From contig OZ034970.1 in the NCBI GenBank assembly GCA_964030785.1, positions 3,197,911 through 3,261,910 on the forward strand: a stretch of 64,000 nt of DNA, read 5' to 3'. Numbering within the stretch: the stretch's first letter is position 1; each line of letters begins with the position of its first letter. Below, in pieces: positions 12,401 to 23,113 of the stretch. The position numbers were made by a program, and so were the translations under genes. A model generated the notes under the pieces. That model was not told where the DNA came from. It saw only the letters and a program-made list of their open reading frames with translations, and made no database searches. Source of the DNA: Siderastrea siderea. Taxonomy: Eukaryota > Cnidaria > Anthozoa > Scleractinia > Rhizangiidae.

Positions 12401-14653
12401 TTGTTTTGACAAACAATTCTCGGCTTGATACAAAGGATACGCGCGCGACAAATGGATGGAAGGGCTGTTAGAAAAACGATATTGTTGAGCCTGAATGAGG
12501 AAATAACGTCATTTAATGACATTGACTAACACTCGCCCACCAATAGCATAAATTATGCCAGAGTACAAATTTAGAAAAAAGTTCAATATTTTATCCTGGA
12601 AATGTTTCCCCTGAAAAAGTTGCGGTGTTATAGCAAGGCATTGCAGTTAGCTTGACTTTCATTTGAATGATCTCGATCATTTGAATACTTCAGCAGAGTA
12701 ACATTGAAACACCTTGTACACCATAATAAACAGCACCACGTGAAAATAGTTTGAATGAACACATCTCAGAATTTCGTCTGCACATTCGAAAGTTAAGACC
12801 ACGCGTTACAAAACCTGTAACGGAGAAAATGACATTCATTGTTTTGCGGGTTAATTGAGTTTGCGCGACAAAGATAAACGACAATTAGGATTGGCCGTGT
12901 GTTACATCTCTTAGCTCCCGTTTAGAACATTGCCTAAAATTCTTTAAATATAACCAAAAAGGGCCAAAATACCAAGAGAAAAAAGTTATAGCTAGTGATT
13001 GATTACGGGAAAACTCTCGCTATTGCAGAATTTTTATATCATAATATCAGCTGGTATTTTGGTTTTGAAAGAATTGTCAACTGCGGTGACTTTTTTTTTC
13101 ACTTCGTCTTCTTCATTTTTCTCTTTTAAGCATGGATTGATTAAAAAAATCTTGTTTAACTTTTATTCCAAAAAGTCCATTGTGAGAGGAAGCAGTTTTA
13201 TCTTTTCAAAGTCATTATGTGATATAATAGTTGTCCCACCTTGTCTTTTAATAAAATGCGATTGTAATTGCACGTGTCATGCAAGCAATCCGCTGTGTCT
13301 TTTGTGAACATAGGCCAAAGGTGTTTTGATGAATTTTTTTTTCAATATATACGAATAAAGCTGCGTGCGTGCGTTATCTTTAGCTTTCTTGTAAAGCCTA
13401 ATGTCCGGGAGGAAGTTTTAGAATTGGATACTTTTTATGGAAAAAGTTTTTGTTACCAAGAAAATTTAATTAATCGAGTTTGTTTAGCTAATTAAGACGT
13501 TTAAAAATCAAACCTTTGCACCGTATGCAAACTGAAAGTAAGGCAATTCCTCAAACAGAATTGCAAATTAAAATCAGTCTCTCAAACTTTCTTTTTTTTT
13601 TCAGTTATTTCAATTTATTTTTTATTAATTTTTTCTGCGATTGAACCTTGCTTTTCTATTTGCCACATTTTTTATCGTTCTTTTTCAAGCCTTTCAATTT
13701 CGTGATTTTTAGCTTACCAATTATCTTTTATTTATAGAGCGCTTAACTAAAATTCGATATTATCCCTAAATATTTACTTAACAGAAATTGAAAAGCATAA
13801 AACACTACGTAAAAGTACTGTGCAAAGGCAAAGTAGCTTTCATTTGAATGATGACACTTTACCCATTTACCCCCAGAGTCAGTTATAGAGACATTAAGGT
13901 GATTCTAACTTCCGAGTCTGTGAATGAAATGCTATGGTGTGACCATTCAAATGAAACCTTGTCAGCAGTACTTTCACATGGTACTATTTATATTTTAGTA
14001 TTTTACAAAATGAAATTTGAGATTTGTCTTGAATTTTGATTCAAGGTACTCTTCGGAGTGAAAGGGTTAAGGATTTCATCCCCAGACTGGGAAAAAGTTA
14101 GCACTACCTTACACAGCACCATAACTAGTGCCACAGGACTTCATCCACATGGACTAACCAGTTTCTTGTCTCTTCCTTTGCACAGGTTTGGTTCCAAAAT
14201 CGTCGAGCAAAGTTTCGAAAACAAGAGCGGCAGAAAGATCATCTTCCTTGTCCTCATCCGTATCCGGGCATTTACTATCCGACCGAAGGGCTTTACCCTC
14301 CTCCATCTCACTTCTACTTTCCAGTCCCTCCGGTGACTTGCCCGGTCAACTCTTTACCAGGCTCCAAATCCATCATCGAGAGTCACTCTCCTTCGCGCCT
14401 AGTCCCCTCACCTTGCCGATCGTGTCCGCCCGGAAGTTCGTGTTACGCTGCGGGATCTGTGTCCACTTCCCCCTGGAGCTCAGTGTTTAGTCCATCGCTG
14501 TCACCTTCGAGTAGTTCCATGTACGAGAAAGAAGCGTCCATGTCACGCAGCCCCCCAAATGAGTTGTCCAAGAAAAGTTTGGCGCAGCTGAGAATGCGGG
14601 CTCAACTATACAAACACTACAGTCACGTGATTAGCCCGTCATGTTTCTCGTGA
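9435..14653 (+). CDS. Paired-like (Q50) homeobox transcription factor with OAR-like motif, 268 aa
   Basis: Three exons: 9435-9570, 9989-10191 and 14186-14653 (TGA). Donors are CAAG|GTATGT and CAG|GTAAGA; the acceptors end in AAAG and TTTGCACAG, and the phases match at both joints. The homeodomain covers residues 68-127: RRHRTTF in the N-terminal arm, YPDVYTRE between helices 1 and 2, and [22 protein letters not shown] in helix 3. Residue 50 is Gln. The intron lies between homeodomain residues 46 and 47, a position typical of paired-like genes. The C-terminal half is rich in Pro and Ser, and [16 protein letters not shown] (residues 243-258) resembles the OAR motif of aristaless-type proteins. 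The closest families I can name are Prop (RRHRTTF, RKQER) and Prrx/Drgx; I do not assign orthology. No paired domain is present. Expected role: sequence-specific nuclear regulator in development. The first acceptor has a weak pyrimidine tract, but the phase fits. Confidence 0.93.
12655..14160. repeat. Dispersed-repeat fragments in homeobox intron 2
   Basis: Copies of a family recognised by TTTCATTTGAATG..CACACTTTAGGATTTCATCC-like segments lie at about 12655-12735 and 13835-14160. The second cluster ends about 25 bp before the exon-3 acceptor. Another piece (13860-14075) ends with AGTGAAAGGGTTAAGG, like the TTAACCC family listed elsewhere. The rest of the 4-kb intron (10192-14185) shows nothing I recognise. 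Confidence 0.5.
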
Positions 14654-15856
14654 GATGGAACTGAGGAATTTTATTGGAAAGTACAATTTCACGTGTATGG
14701 GGTCGAATTATCATGAGTCTGATAGCCCCAAGTTCTTCCGAGCTGGCTCTTTTTTCATCTCTTTTGAATAGAAAAATTTTTTCCAAATAACAAAACTAGG
14801 GAATTTGACCAGAGCGTTGTTTTAAGAGGCTGCTGTCTCTTGCAAAGTGGTCTTTTAATGGGCGTGAAAAATTCAGTTGAAACAGAAGGAAAAACAAATT
14901 AACTCTTAACTGTGCAGTTAAGTTTAGTTTGAAGTGGCTTCAGGCAGCTCCTTTAGAACTAAGAAATGAGTGGCAAATTTTTTTCTTGCCAAATTGGCTT
15001 TAATTTTAAAGAGCATTTTTACATTCAATTCGGTTGTTATTTACGTCTTGGGCTGCGCTGAGTTGATTGTCCGTATTAAAACAAAGGGAAAAGTATAGAG
15101 ACATCACTTTTCAGCCATAACTTATTTGAACTGTAGTATCTGACAATCCTTGCAGGCACACACAAAATTCAAGATATGCTTCTATTCTGTTAGCACTGAA
15201 TGTCTAATGTTAGGCATTTGTTGTGACCGTTCATTGTGCTCTCATTCAAGAATAATTCCACCCGACGCACCCCATATAATAAATGAATTTATCTTATCTT
15301 ACTCTGAGATTATAATTGAAGAAAAAGAGACTGTCGGGGTTTTGTAGGGGCAAAGACAGGAGTCCCCTTTTCATTTTTTTTTCTTGGCGGGATGTTTTCT
15401 ACAAATAAAAAAAAATGTACATGTCGACACTGAATGTGCACGTTCAGCACATTCTAAAATGTTCAACTTTGATTTTAGTTCAGGTTTCAGGTCGACTTTC
15501 AGTATCAAAATGTTTTTAATTAAAGCAAAATAAATTATATATAGCACGTTACGTGCAATACCAATATATCAGTTTAAAACAATATGGCGCGGCTATTTCT
15601 CAGGCTGCATGGCATGATGCAATAGATTTTGTATGATATCTGTATTCTGTAATATGAGGTCTTTAATAAACCACGCGGGTTCTTCTAACAATTTGCTGTC
15701 CTTATCTTTCAACATTCATATGTGCACAAAGCGGCATACGGGTCAGACGGTCGGTGCTTACCTCCGGATTCTGTGAAATAAAGCAGCTACAAGTATAAAA
15801 TTATTACTGCTACCCCTTGTTGGGATGCTTCTCCAACGCTCTTTGCCCCCCCCCCC

Positions 15857-16050
15857 CTTCTCCCTTCCCCAACTCCCCCTCCTCCTTCCCCCTTCCCCCC
15901 TCCCCCTTCTCCCTTCCCCAACTCCCCCTCCTCCTTCCCCCTTCTCCCCTCCCCCCTTCTCCCTTCCCCAACTCCCCCTCCTCCTTCCCCCTTCCCCCCT
16001 TCTCCCTTCCCCAACTCCCCCTCCTCCTTCCCCCTTCTCCCTTACCTCCA
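15857..16050. repeat. C/T-rich minisatellite, about four units of 43-50 bp
   Basis: The motif TTCTCCCTTCCCCAACTCCC recurs at about 15858, 15907, 15957 and 16000. Each unit also has CCTCCTCCTTCCCCC. The minus strand is correspondingly rich in G4-G6 runs. Long open frames on both strands (Gly/Glu/Arg or Pro/Ser/Leu) are artefacts of the repeat. Confidence 0.9.
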
Positions 16051-16275
16051 CCACACATCCCCTTGCCGTTTCCAGTAAAAGGCTAAATTAACAGGCTAAA
16101 AAATTGTTACGGCTATAAAATGTTTGAACAATAATTTATTATTATCATTAAAATGTTCTTGTTTGATAAGTATGTCATGTTATTGTTAAGCAGAAACTCA
16201 CCGGCTCACGGAAAGTTGTAAAGTTAAAAGAGATTTTAATCCAAGGGAAGAGGACTTATTCTCGGTAAGGTAGCA

Positions 16276-16292
16276 ATATATATATATATATA
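16276..16292. repeat. Short (TA)n microsatellite
   Basis: Uninterrupted TA dinucleotide run of about 17 bp. Confidence 0.8.
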
Positions 16293-16485
16293 TTTTGATT
16301 TTGTCCCGTCATTTCAAAACATGAGTTTGTAAATGAGCGTTTTTAAATGAACGATAGTAAACTTTGATTTCTTGAAGTTTTGCTTTGGTATTTATTATGT
16401 GTTGCTAGCTTTTAGCGTTTTTATCGTAGAGCTGTGGTTTGTCTTCTTCTGAAGATGAAGTCGATGAGATTTTGTTGAATAATAA

Positions 16486-16598
16486 AACAATTATCCTGCT
16501 CAATCTTGCGGAATGTCCCCTGATTTAGCCAACTCGGCCTACGGCCTCCTCGGCTAAGTATCAGGCGATATTCCGCGCGATTTCGCAGGATAATTGTT
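16486..16598. repeat. Imperfect 113-bp palindrome
   Basis: AACAATTATCCTGC at the left end matches GCAGGATAATTGTT at the right. The arms continue inward with mismatches through GCGGAAT/ATTCCGC and CTCGG to a CCTACGG-centred loop. It probably represents a foldback MITE or its remnant. Confidence 0.65.
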
Positions 16599-17140
16599 AA
16601 TTATTTTGTTCACAAAAAACAACTCGACTATAGCTACCTACAAAAAGGCTCTGTCACCTACCTTTACGATTACTTTTAAAAGCTAAAAGACATTGCAATT
16701 AAAGGAAACTCAAATGTGGGTTTTTTATCAAATAACTCAACCAGTTTTTTGAAACTGCAAGTAAGCGTGTTTGGCTGCGAATGGCTATAGTATGGAGATG
16801 GATTGTAACTTGACATAACTTTGGCTAATGTTTTTAAGTTTATCCCTTCTCTTGGAAAAATCGCCCAAAAATGTTTAGTGTTTGTTCTCCCTGTGAGAGA
16901 AATCATTCAATTTCTTTGTTTGATGTTCTAGGAGCATTTCCTGTACTTGGAGAGGTATTTAATTTGACTTTCAGAGCATTTTTCAGCCCAAAACGTGAAA
17001 ATCCCCCGTGACGCACGCCCCCTTTTTTATTAACCCTTGTCAAGGATCTGTTCCTAAATTGTTTTTTCCAGTAGATGCTTCTGGTCTGCGGGAATAGCCT
17101 TTTAGTCAGTTTTCAAGTATTCTAAAAAGAAAGAAAAATT

Positions 17141-17348
17141 TTTTAAGCCCTAACAGTGACGAAAATAAAATTTCTTTTTACATTATCACTACTTGTTGAA
17201 ACATTCAAGTGATGAGAATAAAGGATCTGATCACCAAGGATAAGATGTCTTGATATTTAGACAAATTCTTCTTACTAGTTCCAAAAGAAATGTGTGGAGA
17301 ACAGTAAGGAGAACATGCATTCTAATGTCATGGCTTAAAGGATTAAGG
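17141..17348. mobile_element. TTAACCC-family MITE, copy A
   Basis: Shares the order TTAAGCCC..., GATGAGAATAAAGGATCTGATCACC, AGACAAATTCT, GTGTGGAGAACAGTAAGGAG, ...TTAAAGGATTAA with copies at 40411-40627 and 54818-54975. The ends form an imperfect inverted repeat. Non-coding. Confidence 0.65.
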
Positions 17349-17835
17349 GACACAGAAAGTTTACAAAAAAGACAGTAACAAGTAGCAAAATAAGGAAAAC
17401 AACAATTACAAGCTGCTAAAAAAAATCACACAAGTTACATTATGTAAGAAAACTGAAAACGCACGGTGAAAAAAAGCAAAACAACGCAGCACACAAATAG
17501 TAAAAGAAGAAAAATCGAGTTTATTTTTTTCCAGCAATGATGTAGAAGAGCCAGTAAAGGAAATTGCTGTACCTTAACAGGGGAAAATTAGTTTTTCGCG
17601 AAGGAAATTAGAAACACCTTATAAGGTTTTTTTAATCTATATTTATTAGCACCTAGTTTGAGCAGAGCATTTCGACAAACACCTAATTTACGTTGGCTGT
17701 AGCTAGCAAAGCGCATTTTAAAAAATTAGGTTATTTTATCCGAAAATCACTCCATCATAGTTAAAGCTTTTAGTTGAGTCAACAGTGTTGAAAACAGAAA
17801 AAGCGAACGCGATGTAAAACAAAAAATGACAGTCC

Positions 17836-18035
17836 TTACGTTTCTTGCTTGTACAGTTGTTGTACATCCTTTCATCGACAGAACCAAGGCAAGATATGAA
17901 TAAAATACGTAAGCTACAAGAAAGCTTCAAAATTACCATCATTACGAAATTTGACAGTTACCTTTGTTTTGTGCTTGTACAGTTGCGGTACAACTTGGCA
18001 GCGATCATGTACGCTACAAAAAACCTGAATAAGAA
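17836..18035 (-). other. Tandemly duplicated exon-like segment, unassigned
   Basis: Two similar segments, about 17836-17926 and 17958-18035, share CTTGTACAGTTG and GTACA plus a following GCTACAA. On the minus strand each is preceded by an acceptor-like TTGTAG and followed by a donor-like GTAACT or GTAAGG. In one frame both encode a Y-x-N-C-T-S-x-K motif. They might be duplicated small exons of an unknown gene; reading frames after splicing do not agree between the two, so confidence is low. Confidence 0.2.
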
Positions 18036-18519
18036 TATGGACAAAGGAAAAATTCACCTTTATGCATTAAATTGTATCCGTTTCCTCATTCGAAGAATGT
18101 TTCGTTGCTAAACACACTTGTTATCTTGAATAAAAAACATAAAAACACCAGAGATTTCCATTTTTTATCCCTAGCAATCGAAAAAACGTTTCTGGGCTTG
18201 TGCCCGAGTTAAAACTGTCTTTCGTCTTCAAAGTCATTCCATGTCGGCTGTGTGTTTCTTTCAACTGTTTTGTGACGTTGTCTCGACATTGTCCCCAAAC
18301 CTTTCAAAGGTTTATTTCAAAAGTGCGAGTTCGGCGAATCTAGCGCGGGTCAGTGTAAACAAACAACGTTTCAGACGATGTGCTTCTAATCTCTCTTTCG
18401 GATGAATTTTAATTAACTTCAAGTTTATGTTGTCCTTTTCTAGTATTCTCGACGGCAAGATATACAATTAAACTCTCGCTGTTTTAGCTTTCGAAGTGAA
18501 AAATTCTCATTCATATAAT

Positions 18520-18771
18520 CTACACCCCAGAAGTCGATTTATTTTCAGTCCTTTTGTCAATAATGTTCGAAACAACCCATGGCGCTGGATGGGTCCCTAA
18601 TTCTTCCCTTGGAGGTGTAAACATGGTTAAATCCCTAACTCGTCGATGCCTTCGATAAGCACAGCATAAAATGAAGAAAAATACCAAAATAACAGCAACA
18701 CAGAACACGACTGAAACGGCTGCCCAAACCTCTTGCCCTACGATGGGTGAGACTTTAGCTGTGTCTGACAT
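18520..18771 (-). CDS. Possible small single-pass membrane protein, 83 aa
   Basis: The open frame starts MSDTAKVSPIVGQEV with an A at -3. It continues with one strong hydrophobic segment (residues about 17-38, ending FFFILCC), then the basic stop-transfer stretch AYRRHRRVRD, then a polar tail ending in a TAG codon. This layout (short N-terminus, one helix, Cys-Cys-basic border) is that of a type I or III single-pass protein with a short cytosolic tail. I do not recognise a family. The frame ends without a convincing donor, so it could be a single-exon gene or the last coding exon. A minus-strand AATAAA is present at 18311-18316. The coding-like composition is the main support; no homology could be tested. 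Confidence 0.4.
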   Translation of the reverse strand: MSDTAKVSPIVGQEVWAAVSVVFCVAVILVFFFILCCAYRRHRRVRDLTMFTPPREELGTHPAPWVVSNIIDKRTENKSTSGV

Positions 18772-18920
18772 CTTGAATTATAAGGACGTTAAAGTGCATG
18801 GAAACAGGCGAAAAATCCAGGGTCCTCTAAGAACTATACGACATCATTTTCTCCTTTGGTTGAAACAAACCTGAATTGATCAGCTTTAACAAAGACTCAA
18901 TGCCACTAACAGTCTGACTG

Positions 18921-19370
18921 TGTTGCCGTTCCTGAGCTTGAAATTTTCCCCAAGGATGGAAGACTAAACAATGAATACGTCGTCTTTCCTCAAAATGCTG
19001 GGTCGTAAATTGCACAAGAAGAAAACCTCTTCGATTCAAGAGAAATATCTGCTATTGATTCAGATCAGACTGATCTGTTGCCGTTCCTGAGCTTGAAATT
19101 TTCCCCAAGGATGGAAGACTAAACAATGAATACGTCGTCTTTCCTCAAAATGCTGGGTCGTAAATTGCACAAGAAGAAAACCTCTTCGATTCAAGAGAAA
19201 TATCTGCTATTGATTCAGATCAGACTGATCTGTTGCCGTTCCTGAGCTTGAAATTTTCCCCAAGGATGGAAGACTAAACAATGAATACGTCGTCTTTCCT
19301 CAGAATGCTGGATCGTAAATTGCACAAGAAGAAAACCTCTTCGCTTCAAGAGAAATATCTGCTATTGATT
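18921..19370. repeat. 155-bp tandem repeat, 2.9 copies
   Basis: TGTTGCCGTTCCTGAGCTTG begins at 18921, 19076 and 19231, exactly 155 bp apart, and the units are nearly identical (differences include AAAATGCTGG/AGAATGCTGG and GATTCAAG/GCTTCAAG). The last copy stops at 19370. 155 is not a multiple of three. Within each unit, ATGAATACGTCG opens a frame of 38 codons in the first two copies; it reads on to 60 codons in the last. Confidence 0.95.
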
Positions 19371-20630
19371 CGTTTTCTCTTTTTAAATTTCCTCTTCCGT
19401 TACACAAGATGTTATCCGAGCAGCACTCGCAATCACTTATTTTCGTATATTTTCGTCATGTAGTCCGTCAAACACAAACTCTTTAGGATGTACAGCTAAT
19501 TGCATTTTAAATAACTATTTGATTAATTTGACGTTCATATGAAAAGTGTCATATGGCGTGGGTTCTAGAAATTTTCGATCTCAAAAAAAAAAGATTTTTT
19601 ATTTAGTTATTTTATCTCGCTAGGTTTCTAACGTTGACTTTGTCTTTGAAGTGACGAAAAGACAAATGCTTTACACCTCAGAACTCCAGATATCATTTAT
19701 TTGTCGTTTCAGCCGTTGTCAAGAAAAAAATGAAAGAATTTCTAATAGAATTTATACAAAGAAGCACGTAGAATTGATTGTTTTTCTTTTATTTTGTTTA
19801 ACTTTCTGATCTGTAGTTGGTTTACGTTATTAATGACAACGCGAACAGAAATCTTTGCTTTTTATTACTTGGGTAAAAATAGCGCGTTTTAGATTCAATT
19901 TCGATTCGTCGAAATTTGAATACTGTTCGGTAAATAAAGTTTCAAATGCTTCATATCGAATTGCAACTTCTCCATAAAAAATTTTTTTCTAAAAAGTATT
20001 GATGTTGCAAATTGTTCGTTTTGCCTGTTACAATATTCTTTTAAAATAATCTCGTAGAAGAAAGTACACGCTTTCGGTTTGGCGATTTGTATCAGGTTTG
20101 TTATTGATATTGGCGTCAAGATGAACTCGACTGAAGGCTCAAATTTACAACCTTTATACCTTAGTCCATATCCATTAACGTTAGCCACGGATTAATCACA
20201 GACTTAAAATATTCTGCCGGTCAAAACTCTTCGTCATATCCGACAACTTCGCGCACGTAAAAAGAGCTGTCTGTCAAACGATGCCGACAACTTCAATGTT
20301 ACAAGTAAGAGTTTGTATATAAATAGTGGCTTTCTATGTTAATTTGCTAGAATTAAAGAGTTCACTTCAAATTGCTCCTTTGCCGTAATGGCAAAAAAAG
20401 CAGTAAAAGAAATTACAGTCAATCATTAGACTTGGCACATAAAAACTTCGACGTTTGAACAGTTGCTATAAAACTTCAGGAAGGTCGATACCAGTTTTTC
20501 AAATCGATCCGATACCAGTAGAATGTTTACCGATACTTTGCATTTTTTCGATATTCGACAACAGGGTTATGACGTCACACTTAAAGCTCGTATTGTGACA
20601 TCATTATTCAAGGTGGGATCTAGGATTAAA

Positions 20631-20683
20631 TTCCCTGCTAGCAGAGGTTTCCCACGCCGTGAGAGACCTCTGGTAGCAGGGAA
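20631..20683. repeat. Hairpin, about 19-bp arms
   Basis: TTCCCTGCTAGCAGAGGT and ACCTCTGGTAGCAGGGAA are reverse complements apart from one base, separated by about 17 bp. Confidence 0.75.
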
Positions 20684-20925
20684 AGGATTAAAAGAGTTGA
20701 AAAACGCACAAGGTAAAGTGGACTCGAGCTCCAATGCAACAGTCGATTTGTACTCAATGGCGCATATACAAACAGCTGGGTAAAACTGTCGGCTTCTTAG
20801 AAAACAAAGTAATGCAAACAGAGAGTGGAATATGATGCAACTTTTTCTTCCAAGAGTCACGTTGGCAGTATCGAACGATATCAGCCTCTCCGATACTGCT
20901 CACGGGCATCGAAATTTTCTTTAGG

Positions 20926-21046
20926 GAATCCCAGATGTCGATGATAAAGAGTATTTGGTATCGGTATTTTCTTTAAGCAATCCCAAATATCGATGATATG
21001 GAGTATTTGGTATTGGTATTTTCTGCAAACCCAAATATTAATGATA
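20926..21046. repeat. Short tandem repeat, period about 50 bp
   Basis: Units beginning AATCCCAGATGTCGATGAT, AATCCCAAATATCGATGAT and ACCCAAATATTAATGAT each continue with GAGTATTTGGTAT.GGTATTTTCT-like sequence. Similar GATACCAG/GGTATCG words occur at 20490-20530, suggesting an older inverted-repeat element. Confidence 0.6.
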
Positions 21047-21241
21047 TAGATATCGGCTCACCTTATTTGAAGTTTATCAGTACAAACGGCTGGGTGTAAA
21101 TTTCCCATGAACACGTGCAAGAAATACAGTCGGCAAACCGAATTTCACGTCACCAGAGGCACAAAACCTGGTAGGTGACTAGCAGGAAGTCACGTGATAC
21201 TCGACGTGAGAAGCTGAAGGCTCAGTGTACACCAAAGGAAA

Positions 21242-21406
21242 TGCCTCGTACCCAGGCGCGAAGATTTCGGCTGATCGAGGGATAGCCTGGGGACGAAGCA
21301 GGCGAGGCACCTTGGGATTCCTCCCCTGGCCCTTTGCGTTAACATGAAACCTTCCGTTCCCTTACCTTGCGCGTATTTCTTTTGTAGGCGCCTGGGCACG
21401 AGGCAG
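21242..21406. mobile_element. 165-bp non-autonomous element with 10-bp flanking direct repeat
   Basis: GCCTCGTACCCAGGCGC at the left end matches, inverted, GCGCCTGGGCACGAGGC at the right (one mismatch). The direct repeat CCAAAGGAAA flanks both sides (21232-21241 and 21407-21416), consistent with a target-site duplication. Non-coding. Confidence 0.65.
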
Positions 21407-22099
21407 CCAAAGGAAAGGAAACAGGGAGGCATTTGCCAGTGATATGACAACGGCTAAAATTGCTGAGCTAGTGAAATAAGCCACAGGAAGTTTTTTCCAA
21501 TTAGTTAACAATTTACCAATGAATCTTCCTTTCAGTGACCCTTATACAAGAAATGATTGATAAACCGAAATGGCAGAACTAGCAGAACTAGAACTCAAAG
21601 CAGCAAAAAAACAAAAAAAAAGCAAGGAATATACCATCGACACAAACTAAATCAGTTTTATTTTCGAACGAAGAAATATTTATGCTTATAGAAATTAGTA
21701 TTTGTGCAATTCTTATAAAGATCCTTAGGGTACCTGTGCTGACTTCATTTTTTTCCATTCGTGAATTCGTATTAATCCCGTAGATGGAGAATAAATAAGT
21801 GTAAATATGTGCACAAAAACTCTTAAATTTTATTTTGTAAGATGTTCAATTAGAGGCAGAATGACAGGAAATTTAAGTGCTTTAAAATAGCTGTCATTTC
21901 CTTGGTCTTACTTCAGAATTTAGACTCATTGATCTTTGTGCCGCACAAAGAAGCAAACTACGTAATCAAATTAAGTGACGGAAAAGTCTACATAGAAAAA
22001 AAGGGAAAAAAAACATTTGTTGAGTTAAGAGTCGATCACATTATAAAAATATTTCAGCGGCACTGAACTTCAAACGGCCTTCTTCCTCGAAGTGCAAAG

Positions 22100-23113
22100 A
22101 TGATAAACTTCTCCGAATCAAGTTTTTTTACAAACACTACTCCTAATTTCTCGAATGATGCTAATTTCCCTCGAACAATTCCAAAAGAAGTAAGTTATAT
22201 CACTACTATCGCTATTAACAGCGTCACTTGTCCCTTCACAGTTCTGCTCAACGTGTTGGTGATAATGGCCGTGAAAAGAAGACGAAGACTTCAAAGCAAT
22301 ACCAACATCTTGCTGGCCTGTTTAGCGGTGACTGACGCATTAACTGGTATTGTAGTGCAGCCATCTTTTATCCTCTGGAAAACATTCCAGTTACTTGATA
22401 TAACCGAACACGACTCGGTTCGCGAGATTCACAACTCTTCTTTACGTGGATTGTCTGTTTGTTCGTGTCTCCACCTGATGTTGGTGACTTGTGAGAGGCT
22501 AATAGCGATCAAATTTACCAGGCACGACCCGTACATTGTCATAAAGCGAAACATTAAGGTTGCAGTTATCTCATTTTGGATCTTTGTTATTTCTTGTGAA
22601 CTCTTAAGACGTATAAAAACCGACGTAAAAATAATTTTTAACTTGTCAGTAGCTCTTATTATACTTTCGTGTATTCTGTTCATTTTAATTTCTTACGTTA
22701 TTTTGTACCGTGAAGCTCTTCGCCACCAAAAGATGATCAAAACTCAACAGCTACCGAAAGAAGAAGTGGAAAGATTCGTTAAAGAAAGCAAAGCGCTAAA
22801 GACAACTGTGTTAATAGTAGGTACCGTTATGTTATGTTTTCTGCCCATGCCTTTCGGTGTTTTCATTACGGCTTCAGTCGAGAGATGGTATCACTTGGGC
22901 CTATACAAGATAATTTACGTCCCACCATATATCCGTACGTTCGCCATGTTAAACTCTCTTCTCAATCCACTGATTTACTGTTGGCGACAGAAAGAAATGA
23001 GACAGTTTGCGCTTCGACGTTTGCCTCAAGTTGTAGCACCCACAATAGGGAGCGTAAAGGCAAACACGACGGGGACGGCTAACGAGAACGTCACAAAACA
23101 AAGCTTTAATTAA
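22100..23113 (+). CDS. Class A GPCR, tandem array copy 1 (intact), 337 aa
   Basis: Single exon from ATG (AAG at -3 to -1) to TAA. The N-terminus has N-glycosylation sequons (NFS, NTT). Seven hydrophobic segments follow. Landmarks: TM1 LLNVLVIMAV; TM2 LACLAVTD with the conserved Asp; TM3 ends TCERLIAIK, with E-R in place of the DRY pair; TM4 carries a Trp; TM6 has CFLPMPF; TM7 has NSLLNPLIYCWR, the NPxxY motif. The Cys that normally starts TM3 is absent, the loop between TM4 and TM5 is only about ten residues, and TM5 lacks its Pro, features reminiscent of melanocortin-type receptors. Compared with the other copies it has a different N-terminus and an extra tail of about 22 residues. Expected at the plasma membrane, G-protein coupled; ligand unknown. 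Confidence 0.9.
   Translation: MINFSESSFFTNTTPNFSNDANFPRTIPKEVSYITTIAINSVTCPFTVLLNVLVIMAVKRRRRLQSNTNILLACLAVTDALTGIVVQPSFILWKTFQLLDITEHDSVREIHNSSLRGLSVCSCLHLMLVTCERLIAIKFTRHDPYIVIKRNIKVAVISFWIFVISCELLRRIKTDVKIIFNLSVALIILSCILFILISYVILYREALRHQKMIKTQQLPKEEVERFVKESKALKTTVLIVGTVMLCFLPMPFGVFITASVERWYHLGLYKIIYVPPYIRTFAMLNSLLNPLIYCWRQKEMRQFALRRLPQVVAPTIGSVKANTTGTANENVTKQSFN

Larger units (their letters stand above)
14654..18519. other. Gene-poor stretch after the homeobox gene
   Basis: AATAAA signals occur at 15278-15283, 15404-15409, 15529-15534 and 15665-15670; any could end the homeobox transcript, so the 3' UTR may be 0.6-1 kb. Beyond that the stretch holds a C/T-rich minisatellite, a TA run, an imperfect hairpin, one TTAACCC-type MITE and a duplicated exon-like segment, listed separately. 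I see no confident gene. Confidence 0.55.
19371..22099. other. Gene-free stretch before the receptor array
   Basis: No convincing gene on either strand. It holds a hairpin at 20631-20683, a short tandem repeat at 20926-21046 and a small inverted-repeat element at 21242-21406. The last few hundred bases before 22100 should contain the promoter of receptor copy 1; I see no TATA box I would assign. Confidence 0.5.

Noticed and set aside
15758..16091. Several open frames on both strands rich in Gly/Glu/Arg or Pro/Leu
   Set aside because: Translations of a C/T-rich minisatellite.
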